Shown here: one piece after another, positions 11,540-21,213 of the stretch
Numbering within the stretch: the first letter of the stretch is position 1
How the letters are laid out: each line of letters starts with the position of its first letter
DNA from: Kingdonia uniflora
Lineage: Eukaryota; Streptophyta; Magnoliopsida; Ranunculales; Circaeasteraceae
NCBI GenBank assembly: GCA_014058105.1
Contig: JACGCM010001976.1
Coordinates: forward strand, 1,225,001-1,289,000
Reading direction: 5' to 3'
Length of the DNA stretch: 64,000 nucleotides
The notes under the pieces: model-generated
The model's input: the letters and a program-made list of their open reading frames with translations, nothing else
Database searches by the model: none
Told to the model about the DNA's origin: nothing
Translations under genes and position numbers: made by a program

Positions 11540-12667
11540 TGTTGGAATTTTTCAAAACTTATACCTTTTTTGAGCCTTGAACCCATGACCTCTTGGTCAT
11601 CTATTTTATGTGACTCCTATATTATAGCATAAAGTTTAGTCCCACATTGTTTATAAACAATAGAGGAACTAAACATATAAGGTAGTACCCATGTGACATG
11701 TGTGTAACATGTGACATAGAGAGAGTGTATAGTTGTGTGAGTGTGTGAGAGGATTTTATACTCTATACACACTTGGACCTCTCTCAGGCGGCCCGGTAGG
11801 CCGGGCCGGCTCGGGCTCGGACTTGGAATTGGAATTGGGATTGGGATTGGGATTGGGCAATTGGCTCTTCTGGCTCTGGAGGCCTTGGGGGCCTTGGGTC
11901 CTTTGGGCTTGGGTATCCATTATCTTTTTAACAAAAACAACTCCTTACCACCTTCAAAATAAAAAGTCACAACTCTTCTCTCTTCTCTCTTGTACGGTTT
12001 ACCTGTGGTGCATACTTCATCTTACGTAGACTTCCGGGGTAACTGAAGTCTACTGTATACGTACGCTCGTTGTATCCTGGAAAGAGATCAGACCTTCGTT
12101 ACCTTACCCGAGGTAGGTCGAAATACTCTTTAAAGAGAGTGCGACCCACGCCTCGAGCAATCACAACCTCTCTTTCTTGCCTGAAACTGCTGTTGCGGTG
12201 GTGTTAGTTCTTTCTTGCCTGAAACTGCTGCTGCAGTGGTGTTAGTTCTTTCTTGCCTGAAACTGCTGCTGCGGTGGTGTTAGCTCTTTCTTGCCTGAAA
12301 CTGCTGCTGCAGTGGTGTTAGTTCTTTCTTGCCTGAAACTGCTGTTGCGGTGGTGTTAGCTCTTTCTTGCCTGAAACTGCTGCTGCGGTGGTGTTAGTTC
12401 TTTCTTGCCTGAAACTGCTGCTACGGTGTTACGTTACCGGAGTGTAATAACTAAGTTCTTGTGCTACCGAAACCTGCCTGAACTTACGCTACTGATCGAA
12501 CTGAGTTACTGTTGCTGCCTGAACTTGCGCTACCAATCCAACGAACAGCAACTGAGTTACTGCTGCTCTTTATTGTTGCTGAAAACGTTGATGCTATATA
12601 CCGTGCTATTGCTCAATCAAAGGGAAAGCTACACAGGTTTATAAGACTTAACCTATTTATTTCTACA
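11540..12667 (+). repeat. 5' LTR of the young copia element
   Basis: It starts TGTTGGAATTTTTC and ends TCTACA. Notable parts: a 16-bp perfect palindrome ATTGTTTATAAACAAT near 11646; a TATA-like TTTTATACTC near 11754 flanked by the inverted arms GTGTATAG/CTATACAC; a GGGATT hexamer run near 11836-11860; a 9-bp perfect hairpin GTAGACTTC/GAAGTCTAC (12026-12053); a second hairpin closed by GGTCG/CGACC (about 12116-12146); and a 38-bp minisatellite from 12171. Promoter and packaging roles are inferred. Confidence 0.95.
12171..12432 (+). repeat. 38-bp minisatellite in the 5' LTR
   Basis: Six full 38-bp units, each beginning TCTTTCTTGCCTGAAACTGC, plus one partial unit. Units differ at a few sites (CTGTTG/CTGCTG, GCGG/GCAG, TTAGT/TTAGC). 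The same array in the 3' LTR (from 17854) has four full units plus a partial one. Confidence 0.95.
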
Positions 12668-12695
12668 ATTTTAAAGAGTATTCATTTCCTATAAT

Positions 12696-12911
12696 ATGAC
12701 TCTTTCCTCAGAAGTGCTGAAGTTTGATTCCAACAAACCCTCTAGGTTTGATGGTCTCAACTTCAAGAGGTGGAAGAACAAAATGTTCTTCTATCTCACA
12801 CTTAAGGAAGTGGCGTATGTTCTGGAACAAGAATGCCCTGTTGAACCTCTTGTTCCCGTACCTGCAATAGACCCTGACCTGATTACAAACGAATATGACA
12901 AAACCTTATAA
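12696..12911 (+). CDS. Gag N-terminal fragment, young copia element
   Basis: A 71-residue frame starting at ATG 12696, only 28 bases after the 5' LTR. It carries the usual copia Gag opening (SRFDGLNFKRWKNKMFFYL) and is closed by TAA at 12909-12911. The stop is in frame with the long gag-pol frame that follows, so this is the true start of the polyprotein interrupted by one nonsense codon. The usual tRNA primer-binding site is not visible between LTR and ATG. Confidence 0.85.
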   Translation: MTLSSEVLKFDSNKPSRFDGLNFKRWKNKMFFYLTLKEVAYVLEQECPVEPLVPVPAIDPDLITNEYDKTL

Positions 12912-15900
12912 TCAATTTCGAACTGGACTGAGGCTGATTTCAAATGCCGTAATTTCATCTTGAACGGTCTAGCAGACGAACTGTACGATTACTATCTACA
13001 GTCCGAAACTGCGAAAGCCGTTTGGGATGCATTACAGAGGAAGTATGATACGGAAGAGGCAGGCTCTAAAAAGTTTGCCGTAAGCCGATATCTCAAGTTC
13101 ACTATGGTCGACGATAAGCCAGTAATTTCCCAATCACATGAGTTGCAACGAATTGCACATGAGATCGTGTCCGAAGGGATACCTCTTGATGAACAATTTC
13201 AAGTTGCTGTGATGATTGACAAATTACCGCCTAATTGGAAAGACTATAAAAATATCCTGCGACACAAGTCAAAGGAACTTACCATGGAGAACTTGATTAC
13301 TCGTCTTAGGGTTGAAGAAGAATCTAGAAAACAAGACCTGAAAGAGGAAATCCTTTTGGTTCAAGCCAAAGGGAAGGTCCATCTGAAACCTAAAGGGAAA
13401 CCTTTCAAGGCTAAGAATGGCGGTAATCGGAACAACCGTCTTAACGGTGGTAATCCGAATAACCGTCAGAAAAATGGACACCAGAATCCTAATAAGGGAA
13501 CGAACCAAAAAGCTCCACCATATAATGGAACAGTTTCTATTGTGTGCTTCAACTGTAACAAGCCTGGACACATATCTAGAAACTGCCGGAACCGAAAACC
13601 TGTTGCTCAGGCCAACGTTACCGAAGAGCCCTTAGTGGCTATGATCACGGAGATCAACATGGTCGGTGGAACCGACGGGTGGTGGGCTGATTCGGGCGCT
13701 TCTAGGCATGTATGCTATGAACGCAATTGGTTCAAGACCTATAAGGAAACTGAAGACCAGAAGGTGCTACTTGGGGATTCCCATTGCACCAAAGTGCTAG
13801 GCACTGGAGATGCTGAACTGGTATTTACCTCTGGAAGGACAGTGACTCTGAAGGATGTGATGCACACTCCTGAAATGAGGAAGAATCTTGTTTCTGGCTA
13901 TCTTCTCAACAAGGCAGGATTTCAGCAAACTATTGGCTCAGATCAGTACATTTTGACTAAGGGTGGGATTTTTGTGGGAAAGGGTTTTGCTTGTAATGGA
14001 ATGTTCAAAATGAGTATTGAAATGAATAAATCTGCTTCTGCTTACTTATTGTCTTCTTTTAATATTTGGCACTCTAGACTGTGTCATATTAATAAGAAAT
14101 TAGTACACAATATGAGTAAACTTGGTATGATCCCTAAAGTAGATTTAAATGATTTTAATAAATGTCAATCTTGTAGTCAAGTTAAGATTACTAAAACCTC
14201 ACATAAAAGTGTTGTAAGGGAATCACAACTTTTGGATTTAGTACACTCGGACATATGCGAAATGGACGGTACATTAACTCGAAATGGTAAAAGATATTTT
14301 ATAACTTTTATAGATGATCATTCAAACTATACTCAAGTTTATCTGATGCGTCACAAAAGTGATGCTATAGATATGTTTAGGACATATGTAACCGAAGTGA
14401 AAAATCAGTTTGATAGACACATTAAAAGATTTCGTAGTGATAGAGGCACAGAATATGATTCACATGAATTTCAAAACTTGTATGAATCCTTAGGGATTAT
14501 ACATGAAACAACTGCTCCTTATTCTCCAGAATCTAACGGTAAAGCTGAACGTAAAAATAGAACGTATACTGAGCTAATAGTTGCTATGTTACTTAGTTCT
14601 GGATCACCCAAATCTTTATGGGGTGAAGCATTATTATCTGTATCCCATGTTTTAAACCGTATTCCTCATATCACATCTGAATTATCACCTTATGAAATTT
14701 GGAGAAAAAGAAAACCTAATGTTAGCTATTTTAAGGTTTGGGGTTGTTTAGCCTATGTTCGTAAACCTGATCCTAAACGGACCAAACTAGCCAGTAGAGC
14801 TTTAGAATGCATTTTCATTGGTTATGCTATAAACAGTAAAGCCTATAGGTTTCTTGATATTAAGGATAATATAATAATTGAATCACTAGATGTTGATTTC
14901 TATGAGGACAAGTTTCCCTACTTACTGAGGGACAGTGGGGGTAGTAGTGGGGGTTCTCAACCTTCTACGTCTTCGACCCCTAATGTACCTCAAGTAAATG
15001 TTCCTAGAGCTGTTGATTTTCATGATACAGACCCAGAACTTCGTAGAGGTAAACGTTTAAAGATTGCAAAAGATTTTGGTAACGATTTTGTTGTAAATAC
15101 CTTAGAATCGGACCCCAATACTATTAGAGAAGCGTTAACCTCAGGTGATGCTGATTTGTGGCAAGAGGCCATTGATGATGAAATGGATTCTCTTACTACA
15201 AATGAAACTTGGGATTTAGTTAACTTACCTCCTGGTAGTCGCTCTATTGGGTGTAAATGGATATTAAAGAGAAAACTTAAACCAGATGGTACTATAGATA
15301 AATATAAGGCAAGACTTGTAGCAAAGGGATATGTGCAAAAGGAAAACATTGATTTCTTCGACACATATTCCCCAGTTACTCGTGTGACTACCATTAGAGT
15401 ATTATTAGCCGTTGCTGCCGTGCACAATTTGTTAATTCACCAAATGGTTGTAAAAACCACATTTTTAAATGGAGAGCTTGAAGAGAAATTATATATGGAT
15501 CAGCCTGAAGGCTTTGTGGTACCTGGTGAGGAACACAAAGTCTGCAAGCTGAACAAGACCTTATACGGTCTAAAGCAAGCTCCAAAACAGTGGCATGATA
15601 AAATCGACCAATTACTTCTTTTAAATGGTTTTAAGATTAACGTTGTTGATAAATGTCTATATTATAAAGTATCTGGTGAAAGTTGTATTATGATATGTCT
15701 TTACGTTGACGATCTACTTATTTTTGGTTCTACACTTGACATTATTTTAGAGACCAAAAACATGCTTAACAATAATTTTGATATGAAGGACCTAGGCAAG
15801 GCTAGTGTAATTTTAGGCATGAAGATCACACGCACAGACACTGGTATTACTCTTGATCAATCTCATTATATTGAGAAGATCTTAAAGAAGTACAAATATT

Positions 15901-16181
15901 TTGACCGTAGACCTGCGTGTACTCCTTGTGATCCACAAGTTAAACTTTTAAAGAACTTGGGAGAGGCAGTTAGACAGAAAGAATACGCAAGTATTATTGG
16001 AAGCCTTCGCTACGCTACGGACTGTACTAGACCTGATATAGCTTATGCTGTAGGGGTTCTATGTAGATTTACGAGTAAACCAAGTTTGGCGTACTGGGGT
16101 GCCATTGATAGAGTTATGCGGTACCTGAAAAAAAACCATGAACTTGGGTTTGCACTATCAGAAGTTTCCCGCGGTCCTTGA
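12912..16181 (+). CDS. Gag-Pol polyprotein (protease, integrase, RT), Ty1/copia
   Basis: A 1,089-codon open stretch downstream of the nonsense codon. Domains in order: the rest of Gag; a CCHC zinc knuckle (CFNCNKPGHISRNC, from 13545); aspartic protease with DSGA at 13689; the integrase H-H-C-C region (WHSRLCH, CQSC near 14165); an integrase core with D (14250), D (14439) and E (14547), giving exactly DD35E spacing; RT with YVDD at 15702-15713. The frame ends at 16181 after a shift in an A8 run (16128-16135), just before RNase H. With seven A's the frame would continue into the next segment. Catalytic residues are all present. Whether the single A is real or a homopolymer error is open. Confidence 0.93.
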   Translation, partial: SISNWTEADFKCRNFILNGLADELYDYYLQSETAKAVWDALQRKYDTEEAGSKKFAVSRYLKFTMVDDKPVISQSHELQRIAHEIVSEGIPLDEQFQVAVMIDKLPPNWKDYKNILRHKSKELTMENLITRLRVEEESRKQDLKEEILLVQAKGKVHLKPKGKPFKAKNGGNRNNRLNGGNPNNRQKNGHQNPNKGTNQKAPPYNGTVSIVCFNCNKPGHISRNCRNRKPVAQANVTEEPLVAMITEINMVGGTDGWWADSGASRHVCYERNWFKTYKETEDQKVLLGDSHCTKVLGTGDAELVFTSGRTVTLKDVMHTPEMRKNLVSGYLLNKAGFQQTIGSDQYILTKGGIFVGKGFACNGMFKMSIEMNKSASAYLLSSFNIWHSRLCHINKKLVHNMSKLGMIPKVDLNDFNKCQSCSQVKITKTSHKSVVRESQLLDLVHSDICEMDGTLTRNGKRYFITFIDDHSNYTQVYLMRHKSDAIDMFRTYVTEVKNQFDRHIKRFRSDRGTEYDSHEFQNLYESLGIIHETTAPYSPESNGKAERKNRTYTELIVAMLLSSGSPKSLWGEALLSVSHVLNRIPHITSELSPYEIWRKRKPNVSYFKVWGCLAYVRKPDPKRTKLASRALECIFIGYAINSKAYRFLDIKDNIIIESLDVDFYEDKFPYLLRDSGGSSGGSQPSTSSTPNVPQVNVPRAVDFHDTDPELRRGKRLKIAKDFGNDFVVNTLESDPNTIREALTSGDADLWQEAIDDEMDSLTTNETWDLVNLPPGSRSIGCKWILKRKLKPDGTIDKYKARLVAKGYVQKENIDFFDTYSPVTRVTTIRVLLAVAAVHNLLIHQMVVKTTFLNGELEEKLYMDQPEGFVVPGEEHKVCKLNKTLYGLKQAPKQWHDKIDQLLLLNGFKINVVDKCLYYKVSGESCIMICLYVDDLLIFGSTLDIILETKNMLNNNFDMKDLGKASVILGMKITRTDTGITLDQSHYIEKILKKYKYFDRRPACTPCDPQVKLLKNLGEAVRQKEYASIIGSLRYATDCTRPDIAYAVGVLCRFTSKPSLAYWGAIDRVMRYLKKNHELGFALSEVSRGP

Positions 16182-16683
16182 TGGATTTAGCGATGCAGAT
16201 TGGAACTCATTTTCGGATGATTCCAAAGCCACCAGCGGATACGTGTTTAGTATAGCTGGAGGGGCGATTTCTTGGAGATCCAAAAAACAAACGATTCTAG
16301 CTCAGTCGACTATGGAGTCTGAGTTAGTAGCACTAGCTGCAGCTAGTGAGGAGGCAAGTTGGTTGAAAGACCTCTTGTCTTATATTCCTTTATGGAGTAG
16401 GCCTATACCACCGATACTGATCCACTCAGATAGTACTGCTGCGATAGCCAGAGTACAAAACAATTATTATAATGGTAAGAAGTTAGCGATACGTCGCAAA
16501 CACAGTACGATGAGAGGTTACCTCACATCTAGTACTGTTACAGTGGATTTTGTAAGATCGGAAAACAACTTGGCAGACCCTTTGACGAAAGGATTGTCTC
16601 GTGACAAAGTGTGGAGCACATCCTTAGGGATGGGGCTAAAGCCTATTATTGAATCACAAGTGGTGGGAACCCAACCTAAATGA
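16136..16683 (+). CDS. RNase H segment of the young copia element (frameshifted)
   Basis: This is the continuation of pol in the next frame. It holds the copia RNase H motifs: DADWNS (first Asp), ESELVALAAASEEASWL (Glu), HSDSTAAI (Asp), and the terminal ADPLTKGL. It ends at TGA 16681-16683. It is separated from RT only by the one-base shift at the A8 run and has no stop of its own before the normal end. Confidence 0.9.
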
Positions 16684-17228
16684 CTGGAAATCCCAAGAAA
16701 TAGGTTCAATGGGGAAAACAAATCACTGTGATATAGAATCATGCAAATAAGGAGCTTGTCACTCCAGAGTTCAACTCGCAGTACATAAATGTAAATATGC
16801 ATGATATCTTGAAGCGAATGTTAGGCTGAGTTCTATATCTCATTTATTTGAGTGGGGTGTCTAGCTACAAGAACACTCTTCATAGATTCACCAAGGTGAT
16901 TGTGGAAGTGCGGCCGCTTCCTATGAGAAATTAGGCTAACTTCTCTAAAGCCTTCACCTATACTGGGATTAAGCACATGGCCGAAAAGTGCTGGCATTTA
17001 GATATTACACGTGGTAGGGTTGTATGTAGTTTTCCTCACTGTATAAAAGCGAATAATGAGTTCAAGACTCTGTTCACTTATTATTCTTATACGTTGAAGA
17101 TTGTCTACTACGTAAAGGTTCAAGTCTAAGGACACCTTCACTTAAGTACAACTCTATAATCGAAACCGTACTCTCGTTTCTCTTTTCATTCATCTATCCT
17201 TTTTCAGAAGTTTTTAAAAGTAGGGGAT
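16684..17228 (+). other. Non-coding 3' spacer and polypurine tract of the copia element
   Basis: About 545 bp between the end of RNase H and the 3' LTR without an open frame. It ends in a purine-rich AAAAGTAGGGGAT tract immediately before the LTR TG (17229), which is the likely plus-strand primer. A copia element normally has a much shorter gap here, but I see no extra gene. Confidence 0.6.
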
Positions 17229-18274
17229 TGTTGGAATTTTTCAAAACTTATACCTTTTTTGAGCCTTGAACCCATGACCTCTTGGTCATCTATTTTATGT
17301 GACTCCTATACTATAGCCTAAAGTTTAGTCTCACATTGTTTATAAACAATAGAGGAACTAAACATATAAGGTAGTACCCATGTGACATGTGTGTAACATG
17401 TGACATAGAGAGAGTGTATAGTTGTGTGAGTGTGTGAGAGGATTTTATACTCTATACACACTTGGACCTCTCTCAGGCGGCCCGGTAGGCCGGGCCGGCT
17501 CGGGCTCGGACTTGGAATTGGAATTGGGATTGGGATTGGGCAATTGGCTCTTCTGGCTCTGGAGGCCTTGGGGGCCTTGGGTCCTTTGGGCTTGGGTATC
17601 CATTATCTTTTTAACAAAAACAACTCCTTACCACCTTCAAAATAAAAAGTCACAACTCTTCTCTCTTCTCTCTTGTACGGTTTACCTGTGGTGCATACTT
17701 CATCTTACGTAGACTTCCGGGGTAACTGAAGTCTACTGTATACGTACGCTCGTTGTATCCTGGAAAGAGATCAGACCTTCGTTACCTTACCCGAGGTAGG
17801 TCGAAATACTCTTTAAAGAGAGTGCGACCCACGCCTCGAGCAATCACAACCTCTCTTTCTTGCCTGAAACTGCTGTTGCGGTGGTGTTAGTTCTTTCTTG
17901 CCTGAAACTGCTGCTGCGGTGGTGTTAGTTCTTTCTTGCCTGAAACTGCTGCTGCGGTGGTGTTAGCTCTTTCTTGCCTGAAACTGCTGCTGCGGTGGTG
18001 TTAGTTCTTTCTTGCCTGAAACTGCTGCTACGGTGTTACGTTACCGGAGTGTAATAACTAAGTTCTTGTGCTACCGAAACCTGCCTGAACTTACGCTACT
18101 GATCGAACTGAGTTACTGTTGCTGCCTGAACTTGCGCTACCAATCCAACGAACAGCAACTGAGTTACTGCTGCTCTTTATTGTTGCTGAAAACGTTGATG
18201 CTATATACCGTGCTATTGCTCAATCAAAGGGAAAGCTACACAGGTTCATAAGACTTAACCTATTTAAGTCTACA
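17229..18274 (+). repeat. 3' LTR of the young copia element
   Basis: This matches the 5' LTR throughout, with about six substitutions seen by eye (for example TATACTATAGCCT against TATATTATAGCAT). It has one hexamer fewer and two fewer 38-bp units (four full units from 17854). It ends TCTACA, followed by the GAACC target duplication. Confidence 0.95.
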
Positions 18275-18593
18275 GAACCTATCACATTTTGATCCCTTCA
18301 ACATCAAAAACTCAAATGCACAACATACTGCCCGAATTTCATGACTTACCATGTTCTCTTTCTAACAACACTTTGCCACTTGGAAAACCGATATGAAATA
18401 CTTGAGATGTTGACATCAAGAATGCATGTATAATGTAACACAATGCCACACAAGATCGAGCTTAACATTTTACTCCAAGTCGACGTAAAATACACCGATC
18501 ATGAATCATTTCTACGATATGCATTCATTTATAATAGTACCTAAAGTAGTTCTACAAGTTTCTATAAAGCCATTCTCATCACCAACATCATTA
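18275..18593 (-). repeat. R3 tandem unit, middle part
   Basis: This is the continuation of R3 after the copia insertion: ACCTATCACATTTTGATCCCTTCAAC matches R2 at 9180. It runs to CCAACATCATTA (18593), where the MITE nest begins. R2 has CCAACATCATTATAGCAAC at the same place (9739), giving the uninterrupted target. Confidence 0.7.
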
Positions 18594-19247
18594 GAGCACC
18601 TTCAACACCAAGGTATGTGATTCTGGTTTGGCAAACCGGTATACATGAATCCCATATTGTTTTGGTCTAACAAGAATTTACGGCTTTTCACCCGCGCGCT
18701 GAACCGTTCAACTCCAACAGAAAAAAGCCGAATAGGAGTATGGTGTTTAGCATACTCACCTCCATACCCCTCCAAAGTATGCGAATCCGGAACTTGGAGA
18801 ATGGTATGTGCAATACTACTTTTGTGGGTCCCCACAAATATTCCTTCTCTTCCTTTCTTTTCTCTTTAATAAAATAACATTGTAGGTCCCAATTTTTAAT
18901 AAAAATCTTCTCTCTCACGTAAAATAACATTGTGGGTCCTAATTTGAATAAAAAATTGAATTTGAAGAGAAATCTCTTAGAGCACCTCCAATGGAAGAGT
19001 ATGCTATTAGGGTTTTCCCATATTTTTGCAAAAAATTCATCCAACAAGGGTACGGGGTTCAACATACTCACCTCCATACCCCTCCAAAGTATACAAAACT
19101 TGAACTAAGCGAGGAGTATCTGCATTCCGCCTAGGCGCTGAACCGTTCAGCGCCCAACAACTTTTAATTACAGCTAGCATCTCTCTCTCTCCCATCACAA
19201 CTTCTCTCTCTAATATACCACTTTCTAAGCGTTGAACCATTAAGCGT

Positions 19248-19723
19248 TAATCCACAATACGATGAAGAAGCTCTAGTTAGCTGAAAAGTCTGAAGAACAC
19301 AAATTCGATGGAAAAAATAAGCTTCAATTACTTAAAAAAACAAGGTTAACCTAGATCTAACCTTGCCTAGTCTTGCCCTTCATAGAAGGTTACAAACCCT
19401 AGTTACAAATCTCTCAGATCTAAAGGAAACTCTAAACAATGATCTACGTCTAGATAATTAACTCTAGCCTAGGCTTGCCCTTTTATAGAGGTTACAAATC
19501 TTAGTTACAATCTAACTCGAAATCCAACTCTAAAAGGTATTTAAAACTCTTAAACTAGAACTGGAATTACGATAGTCGTTTGAACGAACCCATAGGTCGT
19601 TCGAATGACCGAACACCTCCCCTGGAACTTTGGCCCAAGGATTCAAGTCGTTCGAACGACTCTCAACCTCGTTCGAACAACTTTGATAAAAAACTCCAGT
19701 ATCTCCTAGATCCTCCTGGATCA
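19248..19723 (-). repeat. LTR 1 of the gypsy array (3' end of array)
   Basis: 476 bp. Reading on the minus strand it starts TGATCCAGGAGGATC and ends GTATTGTGGATTA. The TATA box (CTATAAAAGG) lies on the minus strand near 19487. Four TTCGAA-type palindromic motifs lie upstream of it, including the perfect 16-mer AGTCGTTCGAACGACT (19646-19661). Confidence 0.85.
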
Positions 19724-20456
19724 TGGCTCCCCCATTTAGGAGGCTTGAGCTCCCGCTCAAGCCAGAACTGGAGATATGGGAATTCCCTAGATCCTCCTGG
19801 ATCATGGCTCCCCCACTTAGGAACTTTGAGCTCCTGTTCAAGCCAGAACTGTAGATGTGAGAACGCGACGATGCCCAATTCTTTGTTGTACCACTTTGAC
19901 GTACTAAACAGCAAAAGAAACGGCTCAAATAGCTTCTTGTCCCCCCCCCATCCTGGAAAACATACTCACAGGCCTTGCTTTGCTGCAACTTCTGGCGAAC
20001 CACACTAAGCCCATGGTGATCATCAAATCCTGCAGCATCCAATAGAACAACAGGCTGACTCTGGAAAAGTACCAACATAACGGAAATAGTTGGTACCATA
20101 ACCTCCTCTTGCAACTTCCCCATATTGGTTTGTTGCATAGGAGACATTGTCATCGTAGACAATGTTTTAGACGACGTACCCTCTTGAATCGGTAATACAA
20201 GCTTGCTACTCGCAATAACCAACCTCTTCACCGGAGTTGCCGTTACTAAATTCACAGCATCCTCGTCGTCATCCACCTCCAAAACACCTATCTTCCTCGA
20301 TTGGCCTTGTCGCGAAGAGCAATCTTGTCGTCCCATTGAAGTCGAAGCCTTCGTAATGTTGATGAGACGAACTTGTTCAGTTAACTGCTTTATAGTAGCA
20401 GATAACTTGGAAACTTTCGTTTCTAAAACCGTGAGTCTGTCGTTGAAATCACCCAT
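19663..20456 (-). pseudogene. Deletion-derived gypsy mini-polyprotein, copy 1
   Basis: It starts at ATG 20456 (MGDFNDRLTVLETKVSKL). The N-terminal ~60 residues match the Gag start of the gypsy element at 44714 (CDSENRLTKLETKVFN). The frame then jumps to the RNase H-integrase linker (PTISVMLVLFQSQPVVL; compare PTISALLVVMQIQPIIL at 47661) and then to the extreme pol C-terminus (KWYNKELGIVAFSHLQF...GSHDPGGSR). Protease, RT, RNase H and integrase cores are gone. The minus-strand frame is open for more than 300 codons but leaves the pol C-terminal frame at a C9 run (19941-19949). An 84-bp repeat (19704 and 19788) duplicates the last 28 codons. Confidence 0.75.
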
Positions 20457-20542
20457 CTCCCAAATGTCCTTATTCGTCGATTTAGGTCTATGATGGATCG
20501 TCGACGGACTCACAAAAATCCCATAATTTGAGTAGATCTGAA

Positions 20543-20645
20543 TATCACTGTAGCAGTCGCAAAATCACTGTAGCATACGCCAAAAAACAATGTAGCAGTC
20601 GTCGAATTCACTGTAGCAGTCGAAAAATCATTGTAGCAGACTTCA
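20543..20645 (-). repeat. Leader tandem repeats (CTGCTACA motif), copy 1
   Basis: Between primer-binding site and Gag start, the motif CTGTAGCAGTCG or TGTAGCATACG (plus strand) occurs five times at roughly 20-25 bp spacing. It may be a structured leader or packaging region (inference). Confidence 0.6.
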
Positions 20646-20747
20646 TAAATCCACAAAGCTTCATCTTCGTTTGCTTGAGACGGTCACGTGTAGAGACCAT
20701 AAACCACAATCAAAACCTGATAATCTTAACAAAAATCTGATACCACT

Positions 20748-21213
20748 TAATCCACAATACGATGAAGAAGCTCTAGTTAGCTGAAAAAGTCTTAAGAACA
20801 CAAATTCGATGGGAAAAATAAACTTGAATTGCTTAAAAAAATGAGTTTAACCTAGATCTAACCTTGCCTAGCCTTGCCCTTCATAGAAGGTTACAAACCC
20901 TAATTACAAATCTCTCAGATCTAAAGGAAACTCTAAACAATGATCTACGTCTAGATAATTAACTTTAGCCTAGGTTTGCCATTTTATAGAGGTTACAAGT
21001 CCTAGTTACAATCTAACTCGAAATCCAACTCTAATCCAACTCTAAAATGTATTTAAAACTCTTAAACTAGAACTGGAATTACGATAGTCGTTCGAACGAC
21101 CGAACACCTCCCCTGGAACTTTGGCCCAAGGGTTCAAGTCGTTCGAACGACTCTCAACCTCGTTTGAACAACTTTGGTAAAAACTCTAGTATCTCCTAGA
21201 TCCTTCTGGATCA
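20748..21213 (-). repeat. LTR 2 of the gypsy array (shared middle LTR)
   Basis: 466 bp, the same ends as LTR 1. It contains AGTCGTTCGAACGAC-type palindromes near 21084 and 21137. It lies between the two internal regions and serves as the 3' LTR of one and the 5' LTR of the other. Confidence 0.85.

Larger units (their letters stand above)
11540..18274 (+). mobile_element. Young Ty1/copia LTR retrotransposon (6.7 kb)
   Basis: A full-length element with perfect 5-bp target duplications GAACC (11535-11539 and 18275-18279), TG...CA LTR termini and a gag-pol order of PR-IN-RT-RH, which defines Ty1/copia. The LTRs are 1128 and 1046 bp. The 82-bp difference is explained entirely by two 38-bp minisatellite units and one GGGATT hexamer. 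Outside these I count only about six substitutions, which implies a recent insertion. It interrupts R3, as the R2 sequence (AAACCTACCACATTTTG at 9178) shows the uninterrupted site. The coding region has two lesions, so it needs help in trans unless one is an assembly error. Confidence 0.95.

Noticed and set aside
11733..12029. Open frames with Gly-Leu or Gly-Ile dipeptide repeats in the copia LTR (also 17422-17712)
   Set aside because: They arise from the GGGATT hexamer run and low-complexity LTR sequence, lie outside gag-pol and have no homologue I recognise.
12171..12432. Regular 38-bp repeats resembling a CRISPR array
   Set aside because: Units are directly adjacent with no spacers, lie inside an LTR and are present in both LTRs; the genome is a plant.
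15020..15427. 135-codon minus-strand frame inside copia pol
   Set aside because: Antisense shadow of the RT region with no independent support.
19580..20008. 142-codon plus-strand frame opposite the gypsy mini-polyprotein
   Set aside because: It is a shadow of the minus-strand coding sequence and LTR and is interrupted differently in the second copy.
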